From positions 868,001-932,000 of the forward strand of contig NZ_SOEO01000001.1 in the NCBI RefSeq assembly GCF_004365655.1: a stretch of 64,000 nucleotides of DNA. Direction: 5' to 3'. How positions within the stretch are numbered: position 1 is the first letter of the stretch; each line of letters opens with the position of its first letter. Both the position numbers and the translations under genes were made by a program. Under the pieces are notes generated by a model. That model had not been told where the DNA came from. It saw nothing but the letters and a program-made list of their open reading frames with translations, and searched no databases. Below are positions 17,827 to 26,710 of the stretch, one piece after another. Source of the DNA: Epilithonimonas xixisoli. Its GTDB lineage: Bacteria; Bacteroidota; Bacteroidia; Flavobacteriales; Weeksellaceae.

Positions 17827-18633
17827 ATGAAAGATATTAAATTGATTGTGACGGATATGGACGGGACTTTTCTGAACTCAGATTATGAAGTGAGCCCAGA
17901 TTTTCCAGCCATCTATGAAGAATTGAAAAAGAGAAATATTCTTTTTGTGCCTGCCAGCGGACGTCAAATGCCCGGAATTACTCAATATTTTAAAACCATA
18001 GAAGACGAGATTGGCTTCATTGCAGAGAATGGCGGATATGTGATTTATAAAAATAAGGAGCTTTTTGCGGATAAACTGGAACAGGAATTTGTGATAGATA
18101 TCATCAAAAAAACAAGAGAAATTCCTGGTGCCAGACCTGTGTTGTCTGCCAAGAAAAAAGCTTATTATGATAGTGATGACAAGGCTTTTGTAGATTATTT
18201 CACCAGATATTATACAGAAAATCAAAAAGTGGATGACTTGACTTTGGAAGTGGACGATGATGCTTTTAAAATTGCCATCTATCATCCCGAAGATTCTGAA
18301 AAATATCTTTATCCATTCTTGAAAGAATTTGAGAAGTATAATTTGGAAGTTGTCGTTTCCGGTAAATATTGGGTGGATATTATGAATAAGAATATCAACA
18401 AAGGCAAGGCGGTAGAGATTCTGCAAAATCTACTGAACATCTCGCCAACGCAGACGATGTCTTTTGGTGATTATATGAATGACATCCAAATGCTGAAGAA
18501 TTCCAAATATTCTTATGCGATGCAAAATGCGCATCCAGCCGTAAAAGAAGCCGCCAATTACGAAGCAACTTCCAACGATGATTTTGGTGTTCTGAAAACC
18601 ATTTCAGGCTATTTGGATAGCATTGAAAATTAG
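17827..18633 (+). CDS. HAD superfamily sugar-phosphate phosphatase (Cof type)
   Basis: A 268-residue cytoplasmic hydrolase. HAD motif I is VTDMDGTFL (residues 8-16), with the Asp nucleophile and acid/base Asp. The C2 cap lies at about 80-190, the conserved Lys is in NKGKAVEIL (about 192), and motif IV is SFGDYMNDIQML (about 215). Cof-type HADs dephosphorylate sugar phosphates, FMN or pyridoxal phosphate; the substrate here is unknown. A TAACTTTG -7-like box lies at 17766-17773 but its upstream TTG is only 13 bases away. A terminator follows, so it is probably monocistronic. Confidence 0.88.
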   Translation: MKDIKLIVTDMDGTFLNSDYEVSPDFPAIYEELKKRNILFVPASGRQMPGITQYFKTIEDEIGFIAENGGYVIYKNKELFADKLEQEFVIDIIKKTREIPGARPVLSAKKKAYYDSDDKAFVDYFTRYYTENQKVDDLTLEVDDDAFKIAIYHPEDSEKYLYPFLKEFEKYNLEVVVSGKYWVDIMNKNINKGKAVEILQNLLNISPTQTMSFGDYMNDIQMLKNSKYSYAMQNAHPAVKEAANYEATSNDDFGVLKTISGYLDSIEN

Positions 18634-18657
18634 ACGAAATTAATTTTAAAAATACAG

Positions 18658-18687
18658 AAAGACAAAGCATTTTAATGTTTTGTCTTT
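18658..18687 (+). terminator. Intrinsic terminator after the HAD phosphatase
   Basis: AAAGACAAAGCAT pairs with ATGTTTTGTCTTT around a 4-base TTTA loop, followed by a T run. Confidence 0.75.
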
Positions 18688-18789
18688 TTTATTAATATTA
18701 ATTTAAAACTTTTCTGATCTTAATATGAAGTTCTAATCCATCTTTTTGACTAAATTAGTAAAACCAACTGGAAATTTTTCTATTTGCCT

Positions 18790-20016
18790 ATGAATGATTT
18801 TTTAGAATTTTACAATAATTTGGCGATTGACAACGGGCTTCTGATTATGCTAATGGTGATGAGTGCTTTCGTAGCCATTTTTCACACCTTTATTCTCATC
18901 GGACTTTACGAAATCGATTTGAAACCCAAATGGCTTTTCTTCATTCTCAATCCAGCATTGATTGGATTAAGTTCATTTTACGATAACAAACTTCCTGCGC
19001 TGGTTGCCATTGTTTTGTTCTTATCGGTTTTTGTTTTGGGAATTGTCGGGATGATTTATTCAGCCATTAGAAGTGGTTGGCAAAACTCCAAAGAAGAAGA
19101 TGCACGCCGAAAAAGAACGGGCGAAAAACCGCTTCCACTGTGGAAAAAGATTGTGATGACGCTTTCAGGATTATTAATCATTGGATTCGTTTTCAGTTTG
19201 GGCGTTCCGTATTTTATCATCATTGTCTTCATCATTGTTCCATTTTTAGGCTCATTAAAACCGAATAACAAAAAGAGATTTTACAAATACCAACGCACTT
19301 TGCCAACCGCCAATATCAGATCGGTAGCGATGGGTTTGGCAGAGATTTCCGGGAAAGTTAAAACCATCGAGCCAATGGTTTCGAGGATTGGAAGCAAACA
19401 ATGCATCGGCTTTCTTCATACGATAGAAAAAGTTTCTACGGACAAAGACGGGAAAGATTCTTACTCATTGGAATCTTCCGAAACCATTTGCAAAACTTTC
19501 TATTTGCAGGATTCTACGGGGCAAATCAAAGTTGTGACAGATAATATCGAGTTCATTGATTTTGAAATTGATGAGCAATACCAATCTTCGATGAAGCGCT
19601 ACACACAGTATTTGCTTAAGGAAGATATGGAAGTTTTGATGATTGGAAAAGCTGGCGTGAAGGAAAATAACGAAGCAGTTTTCGTGAAAGAAGAAGTGAA
19701 AGATGTCTTCGGAATTTCGCCAGTTGAAAGCGTTGAGAATTACAACACAATGCGTCCGATTATCCAGTCTGCAGGATATTTCATTTATTTTTGGGTAATT
19801 CTAATGGCGTTGATTTTTTTAACGTCTGTTAGACTCGGGAATAATGGAATTGAAATTGGTAAAATCAGATTCGATTTGCCATTTCAAAGTTCAAAACCGG
19901 TGAATTCGGTGGATGATTTTTATGATAATGTTTATGACAGTTACGAGAAACCAGAACCGGTCGAAAATATATATGATGAAGCGGACGGCGCAAAAGCCGT
20001 AGAAGCACCAGAATAA
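18790..20016 (+). CDS. GIDE/BAM-domain-like multi-pass membrane protein
   Basis: About 408 residues; the ATG at 18790 is chosen over a TTG two codons upstream. Four hydrophobic segments occupy the first 160 residues, followed by a soluble region (about 165-320) and a further membrane segment near 330. The soluble region starts RSVAMGLAEISGKVK and continues with a Cys-containing KQCIGF strand, matching the pattern of the GIDE/BAM domain found beside the membrane in MULAN-type proteins and their bacterial relatives. There is no RING domain, so it is not a ubiquitin ligase. It heads an operon with LemA and a small membrane protein. Domain naming is by eye; biochemical role unknown. Confidence 0.65.
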   Translation: MNDFLEFYNNLAIDNGLLIMLMVMSAFVAIFHTFILIGLYEIDLKPKWLFFILNPALIGLSSFYDNKLPALVAIVLFLSVFVLGIVGMIYSAIRSGWQNSKEEDARRKRTGEKPLPLWKKIVMTLSGLLIIGFVFSLGVPYFIIIVFIIVPFLGSLKPNNKKRFYKYQRTLPTANIRSVAMGLAEISGKVKTIEPMVSRIGSKQCIGFLHTIEKVSTDKDGKDSYSLESSETICKTFYLQDSTGQIKVVTDNIEFIDFEIDEQYQSSMKRYTQYLLKEDMEVLMIGKAGVKENNEAVFVKEEVKDVFGISPVESVENYNTMRPIIQSAGYFIYFWVILMALIFLTSVRLGNNGIEIGKIRFDLPFQSSKPVNSVDDFYDNVYDSYEKPEPVENIYDEADGAKAVEAPE

Positions 20017-20039
20017 ATTAACCAAAGAAAAACAAAATT

Positions 20040-20600
20040 ATGATACAGATTTTAGCTTACGTCATCATCGGATTGGTGGTTTTAGGATTGTTGAACGTCG
20101 TCGTTTCCATTTACAATAGACTTGTGATGCTCAACAACAATGTGGACAAATCCTTCGTAAACATCGATGTTTTACTGAAACAGAGAGCGGACGAAATTCC
20201 TAATCTCGTTAAAGTCGTAAAAGAATCGATGAGATTCGAAGAGTCATTGCTGACCAAATTGACAGATTTGAGAACGCAATATCTCAACGCCACTTCGGCA
20301 GAAGAAAAAGTGGAACTTTCCAACCAAATGCAAACCCAGCTGAAATCCATTTTCGCCGTTGCAGAAAACTATCCGGACATCAAGACGAGCCAAAGTTTTC
20401 TTTCGCTTCAAAGCCGTGTTTCCCACATTGAAGATGCAATCGCGGACAGAAGGGAATTTTACAACGAAAGTGTCACGATGTACAATATCGGAATCGAAGA
20501 ATTTCCAAATCTCATCCTTGCGAAAATAATGTTGTACAAGAAAAAACAGCTTTTGCAAATATCTGAACAAGAAAAAAAATACGATGGCGTTACCTTTTAG
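20040..20600 (+). CDS. LemA family protein
   Basis: A 186-residue protein with one N-terminal membrane helix (about 2-20), followed by the helical LemA domain. Diagnostic stretches include NNVDKSFVNIDVLLKQRADEIPNLV (its core is at about 30-55) and SLQSRVSHIEDAIADRREFYNESV (core about 120-145). LemA proteins form membrane-anchored helical bundles; their function in bacteria is poorly defined. It follows the GIDE-like gene by 23 bases and overlaps the next gene by 17 bases, so the three proteins probably work as one membrane complex. Confidence 0.92.
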   Translation: MIQILAYVIIGLVVLGLLNVVVSIYNRLVMLNNNVDKSFVNIDVLLKQRADEIPNLVKVVKESMRFEESLLTKLTDLRTQYLNATSAEEKVELSNQMQTQLKSIFAVAENYPDIKTSQSFLSLQSRVSHIEDAIADRREFYNESVTMYNIGIEEFPNLILAKIMLYKKKQLLQISEQEKKYDGVTF

Positions 20601-20964
20601 TTTCATAGATATTCTTAGATACATAGAATCGGAACCCGGCGTTTTGGTGGCGTTTTCGGCGTTTCATCCGTTTGCCTTGTTGTTGCTCACGATTCCGCTT
20701 TGGCTTTTCAAAAAAATGGGGATTTACAAACCAGCTGAGACGATCGGAATTTTCGGATTTTCGGTGATTGTGATTTTGATGGTCGGTTGGCTTATGGGCT
20801 TTGTATTTCAGATTTTACTAATGTTTATGGGCGTTCAGGGGATGAAAATGTTGTTGATTTACATCGCGATGTATTTCTGTATCACGGCTTTTGTAATTGT
20901 AAATGCGAGAGGTCTGCAGAAGCAATTTGACAGAGATATGCTGAAAAAACTTAAAACTAATTAA
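20584..20964 (+). CDS. Small polytopic membrane protein of the LemA operon
   Basis: A 126-residue protein with three hydrophobic segments (about 17-40, 56-82 and 86-107) and a basic C-terminal tail. Its start codon lies within the end of the LemA gene (17-base overlap, +1 frame), which indicates translational coupling. No known domain was recognised. The overlap and the terminator just after it mark it as the third member of the GIDE-LemA operon. Confidence 0.75.
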   Translation: MALPFSFIDILRYIESEPGVLVAFSAFHPFALLLLTIPLWLFKKMGIYKPAETIGIFGFSVIVILMVGWLMGFVFQILLMFMGVQGMKMLLIYIAMYFCITAFVIVNARGLQKQFDRDMLKKLKTN

Positions 20965-20972
20965 TAAGTTAC

Positions 20973-21003
20973 AAAAGCCTTTACATTTCTAAAGGTTTTT
21001 TTA
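20973..21003 (+). terminator. Intrinsic terminator after the LemA operon
   Basis: An AAGCCTTTA / TAAAGGTTT hairpin with one G-U pair, followed by a T run, ending the three-gene operon ahead of the CoA-transferase A subunit. Confidence 0.7.
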
Positions 21004-21045
21004 TATTTATAACCCAACAAACAGAACGATTTAAAACTCAATTTT

Positions 21046-21744
21046 ATGATTGATAAAAGAGTGAAAAACGCCCAAGAAGCGGTAAAAGATATAGAAAACG
21101 GAATGACGATTATGCTCGGCGGATTCGGACTTTGCGGGATTCCTGAGAATTGCATCACAGAATTGGTCAACAAAAACGTAACGGATTTGACCTGCATTTC
21201 CAACAATGCTGGCGTTGACGACTTCGGATTGGGATTATTATTACAAAAAAAACAAATCAAAAAAATGATTTCGTCCTACGTTGGCGAAAACGCAGAATTC
21301 GAGCGTCAAATGCTTTCCGGAGAATTGGAAGTAGAACTCACGCCACAAGGAACACTTGCCGAAAAATGCAGGTCAGCACAAGCAGGAATTCCCGCATTTT
21401 ACACGCCAGCAGGATTCGGGACAGAAGTGGCGGAAGGCAAAGAAGTCAAAGATTTTGATGGGAAACCACACATTTTGGAACACGCCTACAAAGCAGAATT
21501 CTCCATCGTAAAAGCCTGGAAAGGTGACCACGCAGGAAATTTGATTTTCAAAGGTTCAGCCCGTAATTTTAATTTCCCAATGGCAGGCGCCGGAAAAATT
21601 ACGATTGCAGAAGTGGAAGAGTTGGTAGAACCCGGACAATTGGACCCGAACGAAATTCACATACCCGGAATTATGGTTCAAAGGATTTTCCAGGGCGAGA
21701 ATTATGAGAAGAGGATAGAGCAGAGGACTGTGAGGAAGAAATAG
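21046..21744 (+). CDS. scoA: 3-oxoacid (succinyl-CoA:acetoacetate) CoA-transferase subunit A
   Basis: A 232-residue alpha subunit of a class I CoA-transferase, which moves CoA from succinyl-CoA to acetoacetate or related 3-oxoacids. The glycine-rich [13 protein letters not shown] motif (about 25-37), [12 protein letters not shown] (about 50) and the PAGFGTE region (about 126) are typical. The B subunit is not next door but 4.2 kb away at 25970, behind two reverse-strand genes. A strong terminator follows immediately, so A and B are transcribed separately. Confidence 0.95.
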   Translation: MIDKRVKNAQEAVKDIENGMTIMLGGFGLCGIPENCITELVNKNVTDLTCISNNAGVDDFGLGLLLQKKQIKKMISSYVGENAEFERQMLSGELEVELTPQGTLAEKCRSAQAGIPAFYTPAGFGTEVAEGKEVKDFDGKPHILEHAYKAEFSIVKAWKGDHAGNLIFKGSARNFNFPMAGAGKITIAEVEELVEPGQLDPNEIHIPGIMVQRIFQGENYEKRIEQRTVRKK

Positions 21745-21774
21745 AAAATGCGCTGATTTAGTCAGCGCATTTTT
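21745..21774 (+). terminator. Strong intrinsic terminator after scoA
   Basis: AAAATGCGCTGA and TCAGCGCATTTT form a perfect 12-bp stem with a five-base loop and trailing T residues. The A-rich flank may also let it serve the reverse strand. Confidence 0.85.
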
Positions 21775-21835
21775 ATTAGAAATATGATTCAGTTTTTATT
21801 TCCAACAAAGTATATAATTTTAACATCTGGCATTC

Positions 21836-23718
21836 TTAAATTAAATCTACTAAATCTTTTTCATTAGTTTTAGTTTCTTTAATAAACTCTTCAGTTTCTA
21901 AAATTTCTGTGTCTAGAAATAAGACAAATTCTTTTGTTAATTGCGAAATAAAATCTTGGTCTAATAAATTAAAAAATTCATCGAATAGTTCATCTGTAAA
22001 TTCTAAATGTGAAGTGACTAATTTAAATGAAGCATCTGTTTGTCTTTTTGTTTTGGAATTAACAAAATTATCTATCTTATAATCAAATATTTTATTGTCT
22101 TTTAACTCTTGAATTAAATATTCATTTAATTTCTTAGTAAATGGAATATGTATATAAATTGTCTTTCTTAATAAAGCTGTTCTCATCGGAAAAATATTAA
22201 TAGAATCATTACTTTTTGAAATAAGTCTTCGATTAACAAAACCTTCCATAAAAAAACGAACTAATTTTTTTTCATTTGTATCTTGCGGAATACTTTCGAA
22301 ATCTTTTTTTAACGTTAATAGTAAATTATAATGGAAATATTGAGTGTAGTTGTATAAGTCAATTTCTTTTAATAATAAAAGTAAATTTTCAATTTCTCTT
22401 ATTAAAAGATTATGTTTTGTATCAAATTTGTTAATTATTTTCTCGTAAACACGCCTATTCTCGGTCTCTTTAAGTTCACTAATAAACAAAGCTGTAAAAT
22501 ATTCTTGTAATGATCTATGTGAAAAAGATATTTCTCCATCATCATCAACCCAAAGTGAAATAGCTGATTTTAAATCTGTAATAAAGCTATTGTTGTCAAA
22601 TTCAATACTTTTTTTTGATTTTATAATCTTAAGTTTTTTCATTATATAATCAGAATCGAATACGAACTCACTTTCAAAATATGATAGAAAACTAAATGAT
22701 TTTAAAATTTCTTCGAATTGTTCTTGATCCAAACCACATTGTTTTTCACGAACAAAACCAAGCTTAGTCTTACTGTCGTGTTCCGAGAATAAAGCATTTA
22801 TAACTCTGCGATAGAATATATATTTTTTGTCAGGAATTGAAGCGTAATTTTGAAATGTTAGGAGATATAATGACAATAGTAATGGATTGACTAAAAACTT
22901 TGAATATACTGAATTTCACCTTGTTCAATTGATTTTACAGCTTTTTCGGCTAACTCCTTTTCATTACCTAACTGTTTGTAGACAAATCCCTTAATTTCGC
23001 CATTCTCAAGGCTCAATTCCTTCATCTCCAAATTTATAAACAATGGTAAATGTTCGATATTTGTATATGGTCTGGAAGTTAATATATATGAATTTTTCGT
23101 GTATTTTTCAATAAAATCATTTAATTGTTTAACTGTTTTTTTCTTTGTTTTTTGATCTAACTCATCAAAGCCATCTAAAAAGAAAGTAAATTTTCCATTT
23201 TCTAGAAATCTTTCTAATATATTCTCATTGCTCTGAAGCTTATTGCTATTGCAGATTTCTTTTATATAACTTTCCAATGAAAAAGAAGAATCAAAATCAT
23301 TAAGATAACGGAGTTCAACTAATATTGGAATCGAATTTTTCTCTAAAATTGTATTTAAAAATAAATGCTTTACTAAAGTACTTTTTCCGCTCCCAGCATC
23401 ACCAATGATTGTTAAATATTTATATTTTTTTGTAAGTAATCTAATGGAATCCGTTGAAATTATCTCTCCATTTTCATCAATTAATTTTGCAGGAAAATAA
23501 ATGTCATATAAAAAAACGGGAGTGTTTCCTCTTAGCAATGTTTTAATGTGAGAATATTTTTCTTGATGTTTATTTAGATAATTCTTTAAATCTTTCCCGA
23601 TGTATTGTTTTATTTCATCGGAAGTAACCCCAACAAAATTGTCAAGTATTTTTTTTGATTCTTCAATTAATGTTTTGGTAAAGCCCGAAACCATTGATTC
23701 GAGTATTTTTTCTTCCAT
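21836..23718 (-). pseudogene. NACHT-domain NTPase (bacterial NLR-like), split by a single frameshift
   Basis: Two minus-strand frames make one gene: 23718-22891 (275 residues) and the frame ending at 21836 (346 residues from a TTG at 22876, open further upstream). The first has Walker A GDAGSGKST (about 106-114), Walker B FFLDGFDEL (about 178-186) and an SRPY sensor-like motif, then stops after IQSF. Adding one T to the T5 run (22894-22898) gives IQSFLVNPLLLSLYLL, the conserved NACHT small-helical motif, and a product of about 627 residues. The C-terminal half is helical and lacks recognisable LRR or WD repeats. The N-terminal layout recalls bacterial NACHT antiphage proteins. Coding is markedly more A/T-rich than its neighbours, suggesting transfer. 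It could be intact if the frameshift is a sequencing error. Confidence 0.82.
22891..22898 (-). other. Frameshift site in the NACHT gene
   Basis: On the minus strand a run of five T residues is followed by AG, giving an in-frame TAG. A sixth T restores the NPLLLSLYLL motif in one continuous frame. It may be a homopolymer sequencing error, a real inactivating deletion or a phase-variable tract. Confidence 0.8.
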
Positions 23719-23792
23719 TCCTTTGGGTTGTATTTATATGATGATTTTTACAAGTAAATGTACATTTTTATAGATAGAAATCAAAATTGTAT

Positions 23793-25580
23793 CTACATTT
23801 TCCTTTCCCCAATCTGCTGTCTCCACATCGCATAATACAAACCTTTTTCGGCAATCAGATTTTCGTGAGAACCCATTTCTATGACTTGTCCGCGTTCCAA
23901 GACGTAGATTCTGTCGGCGTGCATTATGGTGCTCAATCTGTGGGCGATGAGAACGGTGATTTGTTCTTTTTGTTCAGAAATATCTTTGATGGTCGTTGTG
24001 ATTTCTTCTTCCGTGATGCTGTCCAAAGCAGAAGTCGCTTCATCAAAAATCAATAGATGTGGTTTTCTCAATAAGGCTCTGGCAATGGCAATTCTTTGTT
24101 TTTCGCCACCACTCAATTTCAATCCACCTTCGCCAATCACGGTTTCTATTCCTTTTTCGGCGCGTTCCAATAATCCTGTGCAACTTGATTTTTTCAAAGC
24201 CATTTGGATGTCCGCTTCCGTTGCGTCTGGATTCACGAAGAGAAGATTTTCTCGGATGGTTCCTGCGAAAAGTTGCGTGTCCTGGGTCACAAAACCAATT
24301 TGATTTCTCAATTCATCAAAATCAAATTCTTTCCCGTTGATTTCGTTATAAAAAATATTCCCTTCCTGAGCTCGGTAAAGTCCAACAAGAAGTTTCACCA
24401 ACGTACTTTTCCCGGAACCACTTGACCCGACAAACGCAATCGTTTCTCCATTTTTGACATCAAAAGAAATATTGTTCAAAGCTTTATACTGCGCTGACTG
24501 ATGCTTGAAAGAAACGTGTTTGAATTCCAGTTCTTCAATCGCACCAATTTGTTTCGGGGTCAAAGGTTTTTCTTCGACAGGCTTTTTCATTAGATTATCG
24601 AAGTTTTTCAAGGACGCTTCGGCTTCTCGATAAGAAATGATGATGTTTCCAATTTCCTGCATCGGACCGAAAATAAAGAAGCCGTAGAACATCAATGACA
24701 AATATTGTCCAGGTGTAACAATATTTCTGAAAATCAAATATAAAAGCGTCAGCGTAATCAGTTGCTGAAGAAAATTGACCATCGTTCCCTGGATGAAACT
24801 TAATGAACGGATGCTTTTGACTTTCTTCAGTTCAAGTCCAAGAATTTTATAAGTGTTGTTATTCAGTCGTTTAACTTCCTGTTTCGTTAAGCCTAAACTT
24901 TTTACGATTTCGATATTTCTCAAACTTTCCGTTGTACTTCCAGCCAAACTCGTGGTTTCAGTCACAATCGTTTTCTGAATATTTTTAATTCTTTTACTTA
25001 ATAAATTCGTGATAAAAGCAATGAGAAAGATTCCGACCACATAAACAGGCATTATCGACCAATGCAAACGAATCGCATAAACGGAAACGAAAATAATACT
25101 CACCAAAATTCCAAAGAATATATTGATGAAATTGGTAATAAACTTCACCGAATCTTCTCTTACCTTGGTCAAAATCGATAAAGTTTCGCCACTTCTTTGG
25201 TCTTCAAATTCCTGATAAGGCAACGCCATCGAATGTTGCAAACCATCTGTAAAAATATTCGCTCCAAATTTCTGCGTAATCACGCTCACGACATAATCCT
25301 GAAAAGCTTTGGCAATACGACTTATCATCGCCGTTCCAATCAATAAACCAAGAAAATAAAACGCACCGTGGAAAACATCATTTCCATAAAGAAATTGATT
25401 CAGGTTTCTAGGCATTAATTTTTCTTTATCGAAAAAGTTGGGATGTGTGACTAGTTGGTCGAGAATATTTCCTGTGATAGCGGGCGCAAACAAAGAAAAA
25501 ACCTGATTGATAGTTGCTAAAAAAAGTGAGGTAAAAAGCAACCATTTATGTGGTTTGAGATAATGTAATAGTGTCTTCAT
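23793..25580 (-). CDS. ABC exporter, fused membrane and ATPase domains (MsbA/multidrug type)
   Basis: A 595-residue half-transporter that should dimerise in the inner membrane. Six membrane helices occupy about residues 15-320. The nucleotide-binding domain at about 350-590 has Walker A VGSSGSGKST, the Q-loop in FVTQDTQ, the ABC signature LSGGEKQ, Walker B LLIFDEATSALD and the H-loop IAHRLST. It exports lipids, peptides or drugs; substrate unknown. A TAATTTTG -7-like box lies just upstream on the minus strand. It shares the insert between scoA and scoB with the NACHT gene, 75 bases away. Confidence 0.92.
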   Translation of the reverse strand: MKTLLHYLKPHKWLLFTSLFLATINQVFSLFAPAITGNILDQLVTHPNFFDKEKLMPRNLNQFLYGNDVFHGAFYFLGLLIGTAMISRIAKAFQDYVVSVITQKFGANIFTDGLQHSMALPYQEFEDQRSGETLSILTKVREDSVKFITNFINIFFGILVSIIFVSVYAIRLHWSIMPVYVVGIFLIAFITNLLSKRIKNIQKTIVTETTSLAGSTTESLRNIEIVKSLGLTKQEVKRLNNNTYKILGLELKKVKSIRSLSFIQGTMVNFLQQLITLTLLYLIFRNIVTPGQYLSLMFYGFFIFGPMQEIGNIIISYREAEASLKNFDNLMKKPVEEKPLTPKQIGAIEELEFKHVSFKHQSAQYKALNNISFDVKNGETIAFVGSSGSGKSTLVKLLVGLYRAQEGNIFYNEINGKEFDFDELRNQIGFVTQDTQLFAGTIRENLLFVNPDATEADIQMALKKSSCTGLLERAEKGIETVIGEGGLKLSGGEKQRIAIARALLRKPHLLIFDEATSALDSITEEEITTTIKDISEQKEQITVLIAHRLSTIMHADRIYVLERGQVIEMGSHENLIAEKGLYYAMWRQQIGERKM

Positions 25581-25591
25581 AATAATTGGTG

Positions 25592-25599
25592 CAAAATTA
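25592..25599 (-). promoter_or_regulatory. Possible Bacteroidota -7 element for the ABC exporter
   Basis: Read on the minus strand the bases are TAATTTTG, matching TAnnTTTG, 11 bases before the start codon. No TTG is found at the expected distance upstream, so this is only a partial promoter match. Confidence 0.3.
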
Positions 25600-25969
25600 C
25601 TGATATAATTTCTCTTGACTTAGAAATAATTTTGGATTAATCGAATCTATAAAATCGATGGAACCATATAGACATAGATTAACTATACAAAGAAAATAAG
25701 CGCAAAGATTTAATTTGAAATGTGAAAATTTTAGCTTGCAAAGACAGATAAATCTGTATTGATGAAGCTTGTGGTAGAATTCTTTCAAATTTCAAAGTAA
25801 TCAATTTTTGCCCTTAATCAAATCAATTTATTGGTAATTCATTGCTAACTACAATTATGAAAGTTTTGATAAATCTTTGCGTTTAAATTTCGCATACTGA
25901 GAAGCAAATGTTCTGAAAAAATGTGATGTAATCAAGAATTTTATATAAATTGCAGGACAACATTTCACT
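25600..25969. other. A/T-rich spacer before scoB
   Basis: About 370 bases lie between the divergent ABC exporter and scoB. It holds the promoters of both genes by position, but no complete promoter, repeat or credible small gene was recognised. Confidence 0.4.
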
Positions 25970-26623
25970 ATGCTTACAAAAGAACAAATCGCACAGCGCA
26001 TCTCCAGAGAAGTCAAAGACGGCTATTATGTAAACCTAGGAATCGGGATTCCCACATTAGTGGCAAACTACGTCCCAGACAATCTTTCCGTAGAATTCCA
26101 AAGTGAAAATGGCGTTCTCGGAATGGGACCTTTTCCGTTCGAAGGCGAGGAAGATGCCGACCTTATCAATGCTGGAAAACAAACCATCACGATTCTGCCA
26201 GGTGGTTCTTTTTTTGATTCGGCTTTCAGTTTTGGGATGATTAGAAGTCAAAAAGTGGATTTGACCATCCTTGGCGCAATGGAAGTTTCTGAAAATGGCG
26301 ATATTGCCAACTGGAAAATTCCGGGCAAAATGGTAAAAGGAATGGGTGGCGCAATGGATTTGGTAGCCTCGGCAGAAAATATCATCGTCGCAATGATGCA
26401 CGTGAACAAAGCTGGTGAATCTAAGATTTTAAAGAATTGCACGCTTCCCTTGACAGGTGTCAATTGTGTCAAAAAAGTAGTGACAGAATTAGCTGTTTTG
26501 GAAGTGACCGACAAAGGTTTCAAACTTCTGGAAAGAGCACCAGGAATTTCTGTGGAAGATATCATCAAAGCAACAGAAGCGGAATTGATTATTGATGGTG
26601 AGATTCCGGAGATGCAGTTTTAA
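25970..26623 (+). CDS. scoB: 3-oxoacid CoA-transferase subunit B
   Basis: The 217-residue beta subunit that pairs with the protein encoded at 21046. The active-site Glu lies in SENGVLGMG (about 45), preceded by the YVNLGIGIPT motif (about 20) and followed by GGSFFDSAFSFGMIR (about 83-97) and a GAMDL motif. It forms a covalent CoA-thioester intermediate during CoA transfer. It is cut off from scoA by a 4.2-kb reverse-strand segment and must have its own promoter. A bidirectional terminator follows. Confidence 0.95.
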   Translation: MLTKEQIAQRISREVKDGYYVNLGIGIPTLVANYVPDNLSVEFQSENGVLGMGPFPFEGEEDADLINAGKQTITILPGGSFFDSAFSFGMIRSQKVDLTILGAMEVSENGDIANWKIPGKMVKGMGGAMDLVASAENIIVAMMHVNKAGESKILKNCTLPLTGVNCVKKVVTELAVLEVTDKGFKLLERAPGISVEDIIKATEAELIIDGEIPEMQF

Positions 26624-26652
26624 TAATTAAAAGATTAAAAGATTAAAGAATT

Positions 26653-26689
26653 AAAATGTCGCCCCGTGATAATAACGAGACGACATTTT
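26653..26689. terminator. Bidirectional terminator between scoB and the DUF4197 gene
   Basis: AAAATGTCG and CGACATTTT form a 9-bp stem that extends inward to about 15 bp; the extra pairs are G-U on the minus-strand RNA and mismatched on the plus. It lies between two convergent genes. Confidence 0.7.
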
Positions 26690-26710
26690 AGTTTTGTCTA
26701 AATTCTAAAA

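Noticed and set aside
18790-20016. E3 ubiquitin ligase function suggested by the GIDE similarity
   Set aside because: No RING finger is present and only the membrane-side domain is shared.
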